NCBI RefSeq assembly: GCF_018130785.1
Contig: NZ_JAFCJT010000024.1
Span: 1 to 64,000, forward strand
Origin: Bradyrhizobium liaoningense
GTDB taxonomy: Bacteria; Pseudomonadota; Alphaproteobacteria; Rhizobiales; Xanthobacteraceae
Reading direction: 5' to 3'
DNA: 64,000 bases
In this document: positions 41,988-49,809 of the stretch, piece after piece
Position numbering within the stretch: the first letter of the stretch is position 1
Layout of the letters: every line of letters begins with the position of its first letter
Notes under the pieces: generated by a model
What the model was told of the DNA's origin: nothing
Databases searched by the model: none
Seen by the model: only the letters and a program-made list of their open reading frames with translations
Position numbers and translations under genes: made by a program

Positions 41988-43061
41988 ATGCGCACCCATT
42001 CGATCGCAGCCATTCCCGCCGACGGCATCGGCCCCGAGGTCATCTCGGCCGGCGTGCGCGTGCTGGAGGCACTTGCAAAGCGCAGCGGCGATCTCGCCTT
42101 CAACGTCAGGACCTTCGACTGGGGCTCGGACTATTACAAGAAGCACGGCGTGATGATGCCGGCCGATGGGCTCGCTGAGCTGAAAAAGTTCGACGCGATC
42201 TATTTCGGCGCGGTCGGCGCGCCCGACGTGCCCGATCACATCACGCTGTGGGGCCTGCGCCTGCCGATCTGCCAGGGCTTTGACCAATACGCCAATGTGC
42301 GGCCGACCAAGATCCTGCCGGGCGTCGCCTCGCCGCTGCGCAATGTCGGCGTCGGCGATCTCGACTGGGTGATCGTGCGCGAGAATTCGGAAGGCGAATA
42401 TGCCGGCATGGGCGGCCGCGCGCACAAGGGCCTGCCGGAAGAGGTCGGCACCGAGGTCGCAGTGTTCACCCGCGTCGGTGTCACCCGGATCATGCGCTAC
42501 GCGTTCCAGCTCGCGCAGTCGCGTCCACGCAAGTTCCTGACCGTCGTGACCAAGTCGAACGCGCAGCGCCATGGCATGGTGATGTGGGACGAGATCGCCG
42601 CCGAGGTCGCGACCGAATTCCCCGACGTCACCTGGGACAAGATGCTGGTCGACGCCATGACGGTGCGCATGACGCTGCATCCGAAGAGCCTCGACACCAT
42701 CGTTGCGACCAATTTGCACGCCGACATCCTCTCCGACCTTGCCGGCGCGCTCGCAGGAAGCCTCGGCGTGGCGCCAACCGGCAACATCGATCCGCAGCGC
42801 CGTTTCCCCTCGATGTTCGAGCCGATCCACGGCTCGGCCTTCGACATCACCGGCAAGGGCATTGCCAACCCGGTCGCGACCTTCTGGACCGGTGCCCAGA
42901 TGCTCGAGCATCTCGGCGAGAAGGACGCGGCAATGCGGCTGATGTCGGCGGTCGAGCGCGTCTGCGCCGCCGGCGTGCTGACGCCCGACGTCGGCGGCAA
43001 GGCGACGACGAAGGAAGTCACGGACGCCGTGATCGACGCGATCCACGGGACGAACGTCTAG
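41988..43061 (+). CDS. ttuC: Tartrate dehydrogenase/decarboxylase
   Basis: A 357-residue NAD- and metal-dependent beta-decarboxylating dehydrogenase, isocitrate/isopropylmalate dehydrogenase family. The start IAAIPADGIGPEVISAGVRV, VRENSEGEYAGMGG near 127, TVVTKSNAQRHGMVMWDEIA, and GSLGVAPTGNIDPQRRFPSM followed by EPIHGSAFDITGKG are the tartrate-dehydrogenase version of the signature. It acts on tartrate, D-malate and related hydroxyacids. Directly downstream of a tartrate-type MFS transporter. The gene symbol is by family and context. Confidence 0.9.
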   Translation: MRTHSIAAIPADGIGPEVISAGVRVLEALAKRSGDLAFNVRTFDWGSDYYKKHGVMMPADGLAELKKFDAIYFGAVGAPDVPDHITLWGLRLPICQGFDQYANVRPTKILPGVASPLRNVGVGDLDWVIVRENSEGEYAGMGGRAHKGLPEEVGTEVAVFTRVGVTRIMRYAFQLAQSRPRKFLTVVTKSNAQRHGMVMWDEIAAEVATEFPDVTWDKMLVDAMTVRMTLHPKSLDTIVATNLHADILSDLAGALAGSLGVAPTGNIDPQRRFPSMFEPIHGSAFDITGKGIANPVATFWTGAQMLEHLGEKDAAMRLMSAVERVCAAGVLTPDVGGKATTKEVTDAVIDAIHGTNV

Positions 43062-43078
43062 AGCAAGCGCTTTTCGCT

Positions 43079-43098
43079 CTCTCCGCTTGCGGGGAGAG
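43079..43098. repeat. Intergenic copy of the hairpin seen in the helicase gene
   Basis: CTCTCCGC-TTGC-GGGGAGAG between the convergent tartrate dehydrogenase and LysM-lipase genes. It has the same core as the first hairpin of the element at 28649-28706. Confidence 0.7.
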
Positions 43099-43106
43099 GA
43101 AGAGCC

Positions 43107-44060
43107 CTACTTCCGCCCGGCCGGCGGGGGCGCCGGCGCAGGCGCCGCCATCGCGGCCGCCGGCTCCGGCGGCGTCAGATGGCGCGGGACGATGATGGAC
43201 TGGCCGGGAGTGAGCGGCGCATTCTCCGCCAGCGAATTGCTCTGCGCCAGCGTCCATAGCGGCACGCGGCGGGCGGCGGCGATGCTCTCCATGGTGTCGC
43301 CGGTGCGCACCGGCACCCGCACGCCGCTGTCCCACAATTCCACCGGCGTGTTCGCCGGCACGAGATAGCGCAACGGTACCGCATCGGCCTGGCTTTGCGC
43401 GGGGATGCGCGGCAACTGCGTCACCATCTCGATGATCTGGCGATGGATGTCGTCAGACTTCTCGATGTTGATGTGCGTGACGCGCGAGTTCTCCTTGAGG
43501 TCATAGCTCGCGTAGTGGCCGCGATAGCCGGGCACGGCCACGACGTCGCCGCCGCCGAGCACGCTGTCGGACATGAAAATGTTGATGAAGCGCTCGACAT
43601 TGAGCGGCACGTCGCCGGTCGCATGCGCGGAATCGATGGCGATGACGAGGCTGATCGGGATGTTCTCTTTGGCCGCCATCTCGGAGATCACGACCGAGCA
43701 CAGCCCGCCCATGGAGTGGCCGATCAGCACGATCGGCGCCGGGCTTTCCTTGTAGCTGGAGATGGCACGATCGCCGACCCATCGGCAGATGGTGAATTCA
43801 TAGACGTCGGCCGAGAAGCCGGCCTTCGTCAGCTTTTCGCCGAGCCGGTCCATGCCGGTCGAGAAGATCGGCCCCATGGCGCCACGGAACAGGTAGATTT
43901 TTGGCCGCGGCAGCGGTTCGGCGGGCGGGGCAGGAGGCGGCGGCACAGCGGTCGCGACCGCGGGGCGCTTCGGCTTCGCAGGTGAGGCAACGGCCATGCC
44001 GGTGCCTAGGGCGAGCAGCGCAACCGCTGCCAGCACGACTAGCCGCCTCAGATCGATCAT
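43107..44060 (-). CDS. Exported lipase-like alpha/beta hydrolase with C-terminal LysM
   Basis: A 317-residue exported protein. A signal peptide (~1-26) is followed by a Pro-rich linker. An alpha/beta hydrolase region (~50-220) begins KIYLFRGAMGPIFSTGMDRLG, with the nucleophile in IVLIGHSMGGLCSVV and an Asp in VIAIDSAHATG. A LysM-like motif at ~245-300 (VPVRTGDTMESIAAARRVPL ... LTPGQSIIVP) would bind peptidoglycan. A second protein of the same core, without LysM, lies at 51299-52030. The ATG at 44060 opens the signal peptide. A six-codon ORF (MVGLLD) ends on that ATG with a one-base overlap. Confidence 0.85.
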   Translation of the reverse strand: MIDLRRLVVLAAVALLALGTGMAVASPAKPKRPAVATAVPPPPAPPAEPLPRPKIYLFRGAMGPIFSTGMDRLGEKLTKAGFSADVYEFTICRWVGDRAISSYKESPAPIVLIGHSMGGLCSVVISEMAAKENIPISLVIAIDSAHATGDVPLNVERFINIFMSDSVLGGGDVVAVPGYRGHYASYDLKENSRVTHINIEKSDDIHRQIIEMVTQLPRIPAQSQADAVPLRYLVPANTPVELWDSGVRVPVRTGDTMESIAAARRVPLWTLAQSNSLAENAPLTPGQSIIVPRHLTPPEPAAAMAAPAPAPPPAGRK

Positions 44061-44185
44061 CAGTCCAGCAGTCCCACCATGAGAGGCAAAGGCCCCCTCC
44101 GCGGGCTTAGTGACCACCGATTGGGTGGAATTTGGGGCACGGAACCGGACCGTGACGCCCGTCGACGGGGGCCCGAATCCCGGCG

Positions 44186-44599
44186 TCAATTGAAGGTATC
44201 CCATGACCCGGCTTCGCAGGCATCGTGAATCACTGAACTCTGGACTCCCTTGTAGGTGTCATCATCGAAAAAGACCGAATAGGCGGGGTATCTGCTGGCT
44301 GACGAGCCGCGCTGCCTCAGGCAGACCAAATACGATCCCGGCCCATGGTCGGTATGATGGACGGCGGATGTCTCGAGTCCCCCGGTCAGCTTGACTTCGG
44401 CGGCTCCCTTCCTGACGCCGTCCTGCACTGCCTTGGCGGTCGGCGGACGCGGAGGATGATAGACCGGGGGCAAATTCGCGCTCGACGCGCATCCCGCCAA
44501 CAGCAGTATCGCGACAGCGGACACGGCTTGCAGGGACCTGCTGCGGCCGAAGGCGGACCTTCGCCGGTCACGCCGCGCCAACTCATATCGTGAAAGCAT
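44186..44599 (-). CDS. Small lipoprotein of unknown function
   Basis: A 137-residue protein. After a basic N-terminus (~1-24), a hydrophobic stretch ends in the lipobox LLAGC (Cys ~37), so it is probably a lipoprotein. The mature part has a Pro-rich start (NLPPVYHPPRPPT) and a compact domain with YLVCLRQRG and a C-terminal Cys. No family recognised. It is 34 bp downstream of the next small membrane gene on the same strand, and that region (44186-45846) encodes envelope proteins. Confidence 0.72.
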   Translation of the reverse strand: MLSRYELARRDRRRSAFGRSRSLQAVSAVAILLLAGCASSANLPPVYHPPRPPTAKAVQDGVRKGAAEVKLTGGLETSAVHHTDHGPGSYLVCLRQRGSSASRYPAYSVFFDDDTYKGVQSSVIHDACEAGSWDTFN

Positions 44600-44632
44600 C
44601 GCTTGCCCTCGGTGCCGCGCTCGATGCGCGCC

Positions 44633-44887
44633 TCAGCCCTGGGTCATGAAGAGATAGAGGCAGCCCGCGACCGTGGGCAGGAACGCGACCAGCGTCGCCA
44701 TCCAGAAGCCAGGCTCGAGCATCGTGTCCTGGTCATCCCTCTCGCCAGCCTCCCGCCGATCCGCAACGGTGCGGCTCCACGCTTCATCGGCCGTGAACAG
44801 GGGAACGTTCCTCGCGCGCGCATCGTCGCGCGCTGCGCTTTGGCGCAAGGCGCGCTGGTAAGGGCGAATTGTTCCGGATGTCAGCAT
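44633..44887 (-). CDS. Small membrane protein of unknown function
   Basis: Eighty-four residues with a charged N-terminal ~55 residues and one C-terminal membrane helix (FWMATLVAFLPTVAGCLYLF). The ATG at 44887 is chosen because the frame above it overlaps the end of the DUF3313 lipoprotein gene (44950). No family recognised. It sits between two lipoprotein genes on the same strand, so the three may be one unit. Confidence 0.5.
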   Translation of the reverse strand: MLTSGTIRPYQRALRQSAARDDARARNVPLFTADEAWSRTVADRREAGERDDQDTMLEPGFWMATLVAFLPTVAGCLYLFMTQG

Positions 44888-44949
44888 GTCATTGACTCTG
44901 ATCGGCGACCAAGATGTTGAGCTCGGATGTTGCAGGAAGCGCAGCCGCG

Positions 44950-45846
44950 TCACTGCGTCAGCGCCTGCTCTGAATTCGCTGCGGACCCAGGCGGCGGGGC
45001 CGGACCGTTGGCCGGACTCTCCTTGGCGCCGGAATCTGTCCATGCAGGTGGCAGGCCGAGCCCCTGCCCCGCGAAGCCGGTGAGACCCGGAAACCGTCCG
45101 AATGCTTCGCAGGCGACATATTTGGGCGCACCGCCGAATCGCACGGGAATGCTGTCCATCGGAGGCAGCGCAGGGATGCCGCCGAACGGCGATTCTCCAG
45201 TCGTAACCAGCTTGGCGAAGTCCGCGCCGAAATCGGCGGCGAGATCGTAGGCATCGCCTTCATTGGCGACGCGCGGAGAGTTCGTAATAGAGTTGGCACC
45301 GCGCGCCCAGAGCATGGCCGCCCTCTGAAATCCGGCGAAATCGTGCGCTTCCGCCTCGACCGACAGGCTGCCGAGCCCGACCGGAAGCCTCGGCACCGGT
45401 ACAGGCACGCCGGGAAGCGCGACGGTCTTGGCAATAGACAGGGCCTTCGACGCGCCGGAGGCGGTCGGGCTGGTCGGTGCGGCATGCGTCACCGTCGCCT
45501 GGACCGTGAGATCCGCATCGTCGTCGGATGAGACGATGCGGAAGCGCTCGCTCAAGCGGAGACAAAGCTCGCGGCTGATGGCGTTCGCAACCAGGCGGCG
45601 CTCCTTTTCGGTCAGCGCAACATCGGCGCGCGCGGGAAAGACGGTCGATGCGATCCGGATCGTCTTCGCCGCCAGCAGGTCCTTCTTGTTCACGCGGATC
45701 TTCGATCGCGTCACCAGCCCGTTCGCGTCCGACATCCGGTCGTAGCTCCTGAGCGAGCCGCCCTGTTCGAGCGGCGCGGCCGCGCACCCTCCGAGCGCCA
45801 GCGCGACACTCATCAGAGCCGTCCGTGGAAAACGCATGGGTCTCAT
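44950..45846 (-). CDS. DUF3313-like lipoprotein
   Basis: A 298-residue lipoprotein. A signal of ~20 residues ends in the lipobox LALGGC. The mature part resembles DUF3313: YDRMSDANGLVTRSKIRVNK near the start, then IRIASTVF, LTEKERRLVANAISRELCLRLSERFRIVSS and DADLTVQATVTH. These are outer-membrane-linked lipoproteins of unknown role. An Ala/Pro-rich tail follows. A 28-bp dyad lies 14 bp before its start codon, between it and the divergent TetR gene, so TetR control is likely. Confidence 0.78.
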   Translation of the reverse strand: MRPMRFPRTALMSVALALGGCAAAPLEQGGSLRSYDRMSDANGLVTRSKIRVNKKDLLAAKTIRIASTVFPARADVALTEKERRLVANAISRELCLRLSERFRIVSSDDDADLTVQATVTHAAPTSPTASGASKALSIAKTVALPGVPVPVPRLPVGLGSLSVEAEAHDFAGFQRAAMLWARGANSITNSPRVANEGDAYDLAADFGADFAKLVTTGESPFGGIPALPPMDSIPVRFGGAPKYVACEAFGRFPGLTGFAGQGLGLPPAWTDSGAKESPANGPAPPPGSAANSEQALTQ

Positions 45847-45859
45847 TCCCGCATCGACG

Positions 45860-45887
45860 GATTATTAGAGAGATCGCTCCAATAATC
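45860..45887. promoter_or_regulatory. 28-bp dyad, candidate TetR operator
   Basis: Arms GATTATT (45860-45866) and AATAATC (45881-45887) are perfect, and the inner pairs GAG/CTC also match. Twelve of the 14 base pairs of the dyad are complementary. It lies in the leader of the DUF3313 gene and 99 bp before the TetR start. An inverted half-like copy, CTCTCTAAT, is at 45930-45938. Confidence 0.6.
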
Positions 45888-45985
45888 ATTTTCACGCCTC
45901 ACAACATCCGTCAACATAAATAGATGGAACTCTCTAATTTTGATTTTCTCGTGGCGAATCGTCGTGCTAAACGGGGCAAGTGTGA

Positions 45986-46663
45986 ATGGAGATGTACGAT
46001 TTGAGGAAAGTGGACCCCGTCAAGCATGAGCAGAAGCGCGCCGAAATCCTCGGCGCAGCGATCCGCTGCTTCATCAGGGACGGCTTCCGCGGCGCCAGCA
46101 CGACGGACATCTGCGCCGAGGCCGGGATCAGTCCCGGCCACCTCTATCACTACTTTCCGAGCAAGCTGGCGATCATCGAGGCGATGATCGACCTCGGTCT
46201 TGCGCGTTCGGCCGAAAAGTTCGAAAAAATTCTGGCCGCTCCCGACGTGATCGAGGCGCTGCTCGCCGATATCGAGGAGACCAGCCTGCGGTTTCGTCCC
46301 GCCCAGATCCTCAACCTGGATGGCCTCGCGGAGGCCGCCCGCAATCCGGAATTCGCCAAGATCATCGAACGCCACACCGCGGCCGTCCGCCGCATGTGGA
46401 GCGACTTCCTGCGCCAGGCGCAGGACCAGGGACGGGTGGATGCCGGGCTCGATCCGGACGCAACGGCAAACATCCTGATCGCCCTCATCGACGGATCCCG
46501 CGCAATGCCGATCCGCAATCCGAAGCTGGATATCAAGCAGAGCGTGGAGCATCTGAGGACGATGCTCGTCCGCTTCCTGAGGCCACCTGAGGCACAGAGC
46601 GCGGCGAGCAAGCCGCGCCCTCAAGGGACCAGTCGTCCGCTCAAGCTGGTCAGGAAGCGGTAA
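45986..46663 (+). CDS. TetR family transcriptional regulator
   Basis: A 225-residue regulator with the TetR N-terminal domain: KRAEILGAAIRCFIRDGFRG, then the helix-turn-helix STTDICAEAGISPGHLYHYF at ~40-60. The ligand domain follows to ~200. The final ~25 residues are basic. It is divergent from the DUF3313 lipoprotein gene and probably represses it and/or itself through the dyad at 45860-45887. A second in-frame ATG two codons in is possible. Confidence 0.92.
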   Translation: MEMYDLRKVDPVKHEQKRAEILGAAIRCFIRDGFRGASTTDICAEAGISPGHLYHYFPSKLAIIEAMIDLGLARSAEKFEKILAAPDVIEALLADIEETSLRFRPAQILNLDGLAEAARNPEFAKIIERHTAAVRRMWSDFLRQAQDQGRVDAGLDPDATANILIALIDGSRAMPIRNPKLDIKQSVEHLRTMLVRFLRPPEAQSAASKPRPQGTSRPLKLVRKR

Positions 46664-46696
46664 CGCGAATCCGCGCGAGTCTCGCACGCGGCCGCG

Positions 46697-47380
46697 TCAA
46701 CCGGCCTTGTGGCGCGCGATCAGCTGGTCAGCAACATCGTTGAGATCATTGCCGACGAGCTGCGGCTGCGGGCCGACACCGAGAAGGTCATTGCCGACGC
46801 GCCGGATCAGCGCCGCCTCCCAGCCTGCTGCCACCGCACCGAGCGTGTCCCAGGTGTGGCAGGCGATGAGACAGAACTGCGACGGTTTCGCGCCGAGCTT
46901 GCGCTCGACATAGGCATAGGCCTGGCGCGATGGCTTGTGGTGCTTGACGCCGTCCGCGCTGAAGCGCCGCTCGAACAGATCGACGATGCCGCCATGCGTG
47001 AGCTGGCGCGTCTGCACCTCGAGCAGATTGTCGGTGAGCGTGAACAGGCGGAAGCCGGCGGCGCGCAGCTTGCGCAGCGCCGCAGGGACCTCCGGATGCG
47101 GCGGCATCGTCGAGAAGCGCTCGGTCAGCTCCTTCTTGTCGCGCTCGTCGATCGTGATGCCCTTGGTGTCCGCCAGCATCTTCATCACGGCCGCGCCGAT
47201 GTCGGTGAAGGGGACGTAGCAGCCGGCGACCGTGAGCGCCGAGGAATACAGGATGAAATTGGCGAACCACAGACGCATCGCGTCCTTGTCGCCGAAGATG
47301 CGCGCGAAAGTCGGCTCCATTGTCTGGAGGTCGAGCAGCGTCTCGTTGACGTCGAAGACGATCAGGGGAAGATCAGCCAT
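46697..47380 (-). CDS. Haloacid dehalogenase type II
   Basis: A 227-residue HAD-superfamily hydrolase. The nucleophile Asp is in LIVFDVNETLLDL (D9). Then come FTLTDN near 115 (motif II), the Lys in GVKHHKPSRQAY near 146, and CLIACHTWDTLGAVAAGW (motif IV region). This layout matches L-2-haloacid dehalogenases, which displace halide from 2-haloacids. The type II assignment is by overall similarity; other phosphatase-like activities are possible. It is convergent with the TetR gene and downstream of the CGNR regulator on the same strand. Confidence 0.87.
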   Translation of the reverse strand: MADLPLIVFDVNETLLDLQTMEPTFARIFGDKDAMRLWFANFILYSSALTVAGCYVPFTDIGAAVMKMLADTKGITIDERDKKELTERFSTMPPHPEVPAALRKLRAAGFRLFTLTDNLLEVQTRQLTHGGIVDLFERRFSADGVKHHKPSRQAYAYVERKLGAKPSQFCLIACHTWDTLGAVAAGWEAALIRRVGNDLLGVGPQPQLVGNDLNDVADQLIARHKAG

Positions 47381-47423
47381 GGTGTTGGACTCCTGGTTCG
47401 GTCCGCTCTCGCCCCCTGCCCGA

Positions 47424-48047
47424 TCACTGCCTGCTCTTGAGCCTGCTGCGATGCGCCGCCTGCTTGGCGCGGTTGCCGCAGATCGCCATGGCGCACCATC
47501 GTCGCGCGCGGCGGCGGGTATGGTCCGCGAACAGCATCGTGCAGCTATGGCCCTCGCACACCTTCACGTCCGAAAAGTCTTCGTCGCAGACGAACCTCGC
47601 CATCGCCTCACCGATGGGCAACAGCAGGGATTGGGATGATTGCCAGCGCCGCGTCGTCCGCAGCGCGAGGCCTCGATTGCCGTCGTCATGTCGCGGTTCG
47701 ATCCGGCTGAACACTTCGTCTTTTTCCAGGAGGCTGTTCAGCGGACCGAGCTCCCGCAGAGCCGCCGACGTGAGCGGCCGGCCCGCATGCTTGCGAACAA
47801 ATTCCCTGAACCATTCGCGCAACGCCCGCGCTTGATCGGCAACCTCGTCCAACTCACCGGGCTTGGCGCGCGCTCTCAGCGCCTCCAGTTCCTCCGCGGG
47901 CACCAGCTTCGCCTGCGCCAGCCAGTCGATCAGCCCGTCGCCATCGTCGATCCAGTCGACGGGCGCATCGACCGGCGTCGCGATCGAATTGAGAAAATCG
48001 AGACCGAGCGTGTCGGCAATGAACATGGCAGGCGGTCTGTTTGGCAC
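47424..48047 (-). CDS. CGNR zinc-finger transcriptional regulator (ABATE domain)
   Basis: A 207-residue regulator. An N-terminal ABATE-type domain (LGLDFLNSIATPVD near 15) is followed by a C-terminal CGNR zinc finger: VCEGHSCTMLFADHTRRRAR, then CAMAICGNRAKQAAHRSR. It begins with GTG at 48047, preceded by GGGGAG at six bases; the ATG at 48026 has no such site. It is divergent from an alpha/beta hydrolase gene. Paired dyads over the shared promoter region (48081-48151) are likely its sites. The ligand is unknown. Confidence 0.88.
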   Translation of the reverse strand: MPNRPPAMFIADTLGLDFLNSIATPVDAPVDWIDDGDGLIDWLAQAKLVPAEELEALRARAKPGELDEVADQARALREWFREFVRKHAGRPLTSAALRELGPLNSLLEKDEVFSRIEPRHDDGNRGLALRTTRRWQSSQSLLLPIGEAMARFVCDEDFSDVKVCEGHSCTMLFADHTRRRARRWCAMAICGNRAKQAAHRSRLKSRQ

Positions 48048-48053
48048 GTGTGG

Positions 48054-48059
48054 CTCCCC
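48054..48059 (-). promoter_or_regulatory. Ribosome binding site deciding the CGNR start
   Basis: GGGGAG on the minus strand, six bases before GTG 48047, which selects that codon over the ATG at 48026. Confidence 0.55.
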
Positions 48060-48076
48060 AGCCAGGAAACACCTCT

Positions 48077-48105
48077 TACATAACCTGCAAAACGCTACTT
48101 GACAA
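48077..48105 (-). promoter_or_regulatory. Candidate promoter of the CGNR gene
   Basis: On the minus strand, TTGTCA (48105-48100) and TATGTA (48082-48077) are separated by 17 bases. The -35 overlaps that of the divergent promoter. Confidence 0.5.
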
Positions 48106-48109
48106 GTTA
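48081..48109. promoter_or_regulatory. Candidate operator dyad 1, TAACCTG-N15-CAAGTTA
   Basis: Seven-base arms 15 bases apart (29 bp in all), with one mismatch between arms. It covers the -10 of the CGNR promoter and the -35 of both promoters. Confidence 0.6.
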
Positions 48110-48127
48110 CCACGTGCAAACATAACC
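48099..48127 (+). promoter_or_regulatory. Candidate promoter of the hydrolase cluster
   Basis: TTGACA (48099-48104) and ATAACC (48122-48127) are 17 bases apart. The -35 is perfect and the -10 weak, which would suit a regulated promoter. Confidence 0.45.
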
Positions 48128-48151
48128 TGCCTTAAGCTTTTAAACAGGTTA
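48123..48151. promoter_or_regulatory. Candidate operator dyad 2, TAACCTG-N15-CAGGTTA
   Basis: Perfect seven-base arms 15 bases apart. Same geometry as dyad 1, with centres 42 bp apart (about four helical turns). It covers the -10 of the hydrolase promoter. Confidence 0.65.
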
Positions 48152-48165
48152 CAACGGAGGCAGTG

Positions 48166-48861
48166 ATGGCCAAGCGCGACGTGACGTTGATCCTGGCCCA
48201 CGGCGCGTGGGCAGACGGGTCGAGCTGGGCCCGCGTCATCACGGCGCTCGCGGCCGAGGCGACCAAGGCGCAGGCGGCACCGCTGCCGCTGACCTCCCTT
48301 GCGGACGATGTCGCCGCGCTCAACCGCAGCCTGGATCGTACCGATGGCCCGATCGTGCTTGCGGGACACGCCTATGCCGGTGCCGTCATTGCGCTCGCGC
48401 GCGCTGTGCGCGTGAAGGCGTTGGTCTACGTGGCCGCGCTTGCGCCCGACGAGGGCGAGAAGGTGGCGGACGTGTTCTACCGCCTGCCCCCGCACCGGCA
48501 GGCCCCCAAGCTTGCTCCTGACGACAACGGCCTGATCTGGCTGCCCGAGGACGCCTTTGCCGCGGCCTTCGCACAGAACGCCGCCGCGGAGGATCGTGCT
48601 GTGCTGGCAGCCGTGCAGCGGCCGATCTCCCTGAATTGCATCACCGTCCCGGCCGGGCGTCCGCTCTGGAAGGACATTCCGAGCTGGTTCCTGGTCGCCG
48701 AGCAGGACCGCATGATCGTGCCCGAAACGCAGCGCTTCATGGCGGAGCGCATGAAGGCTAACATCCGCACGCTCGCCGTCGATCACATCCCGAGCGTCAC
48801 CGCACCCAAGGCCGTCGCCGACATCATTCGCGACGCGGTGCATGCCGTGAGCGGCAAGTAG
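48166..48861 (+). CDS. Alpha/beta hydrolase-fold protein lacking the serine nucleophile
   Basis: A 231-residue alpha/beta hydrolase-fold protein without signal peptide. The opening VTLILAHGAWADGSSW is typical of EstC/MenH-like hydrolases. The nucleophile elbow, usually GHSYGG, reads AGHAYAG, so the Ser is Ala69. The acid (AEQDRMI) and His (DHIPSV) regions remain. It may use another residue, be a binding protein, or act by acid-base chemistry. ACGGAGG five bases before the ATG fixes the start. First gene of a cluster divergent from the CGNR regulator. Confidence 0.82.
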   Translation: MAKRDVTLILAHGAWADGSSWARVITALAAEATKAQAAPLPLTSLADDVAALNRSLDRTDGPIVLAGHAYAGAVIALARAVRVKALVYVAALAPDEGEKVADVFYRLPPHRQAPKLAPDDNGLIWLPEDAFAAAFAQNAAAEDRAVLAAVQRPISLNCITVPAGRPLWKDIPSWFLVAEQDRMIVPETQRFMAERMKANIRTLAVDHIPSVTAPKAVADIIRDAVHAVSGK

Positions 48862-48933
48862 CGCGCCACCGCGCGAGCATCGGATCTCATCTCGTCAAGG
48901 CAACCACACCAATCACCAGTGACGGAGAATGTC

Positions 48934-49794
48934 ATGACCTCCACCAGATATCGCACGGCCGACATCGACGGTTTCAAGGTGTTCTATCGCGAGGCGGGCC
49001 CCGCCGGCGCACCAAAGCTGCTGCTGCTGCACGGCTTCCCGAGCGCGGGCCACATGTTCCGTGACCTGATCCCGCTGCTCGCCGACAAGTTTCACATCGT
49101 GGCGCCGGATCTTCCCGGCTTCGGCCAGTCCGACATGCCTGCACGCGAAACCTTCCGCTACACTTTCGACAACGTCGCGCAGGTGATCGAGCGCTTCACC
49201 GAGGTGATCGGCTTCGATCGTTTTGCGGTTTACGTCTTCGACTACGGCGCGCCGACCGGCTTTCGGCTCGCGCTGCGCCATCCCGAGCGGATCACGGCCA
49301 TCATCTCGCAGAACGGCAACGCCTATGAGGATGGCCTCAGCGACGGCTGGACTCCGATCAAGGCCTATTGGCAGGACCCCTCGCCCGCCAATCGCGAGGC
49401 GCTGCGCGCCTTCCTCACACCGGAGGCGACGCGCTGGCAGTACACGCATGGCGTCTCCGACCCGACGACCGTGTCGCCGGACGGCCAGAACCTCGACAAT
49501 TTCTATCTCGCGCGTCCGGGCTCGGACGACGTGCAACTCGACCTGTTCGGCGACTACAAGAGCAACGTCGCGCTCTATCCGGCCTTCCAGGAGTATTTCC
49601 GCACGCACAAGCCGCCCTTCCTTGCGACCTGGGGCAAGAACGATCCGTTCTTCATCCCGCCCGGCGCCGAGGCATTCAAGCGCGACAATCCCAATGCGGT
49701 GGTGCAGTTCTTCGACACCGGTCATTTCGCGCTGGAGACGCATGCGAGCGAGATTGCGGCCAGCATTCGTGATTTCCTCGGCCGGCTGCGATAA
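48934..49794 (+). CDS. Alpha/beta hydrolase, epoxide hydrolase/dehalogenase-like
   Basis: A 286-residue cytoplasmic hydrolase. An oxyanion loop LLLLHGFPSAGHMFRDLI opens the fold. The elbow is AVYVFDYGAPTGFRLAL, with Asp where epoxide hydrolases and haloalkane dehalogenases have their nucleophile. A cap domain (~140-215) and the late GHFALETH with the His complete the triad. Substrate unknown; esters, epoxides or C-C bonds are possible. The start at 48934 follows an ACGGAG site. It is the second gene of the cluster, 72 bp after the first. Confidence 0.85.
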   Translation: MTSTRYRTADIDGFKVFYREAGPAGAPKLLLLHGFPSAGHMFRDLIPLLADKFHIVAPDLPGFGQSDMPARETFRYTFDNVAQVIERFTEVIGFDRFAVYVFDYGAPTGFRLALRHPERITAIISQNGNAYEDGLSDGWTPIKAYWQDPSPANREALRAFLTPEATRWQYTHGVSDPTTVSPDGQNLDNFYLARPGSDDVQLDLFGDYKSNVALYPAFQEYFRTHKPPFLATWGKNDPFFIPPGAEAFKRDNPNAVVQFFDTGHFALETHASEIAASIRDFLGRLR

Positions 49795-49809
49795 GGGACG
49801 GAGATCGTC

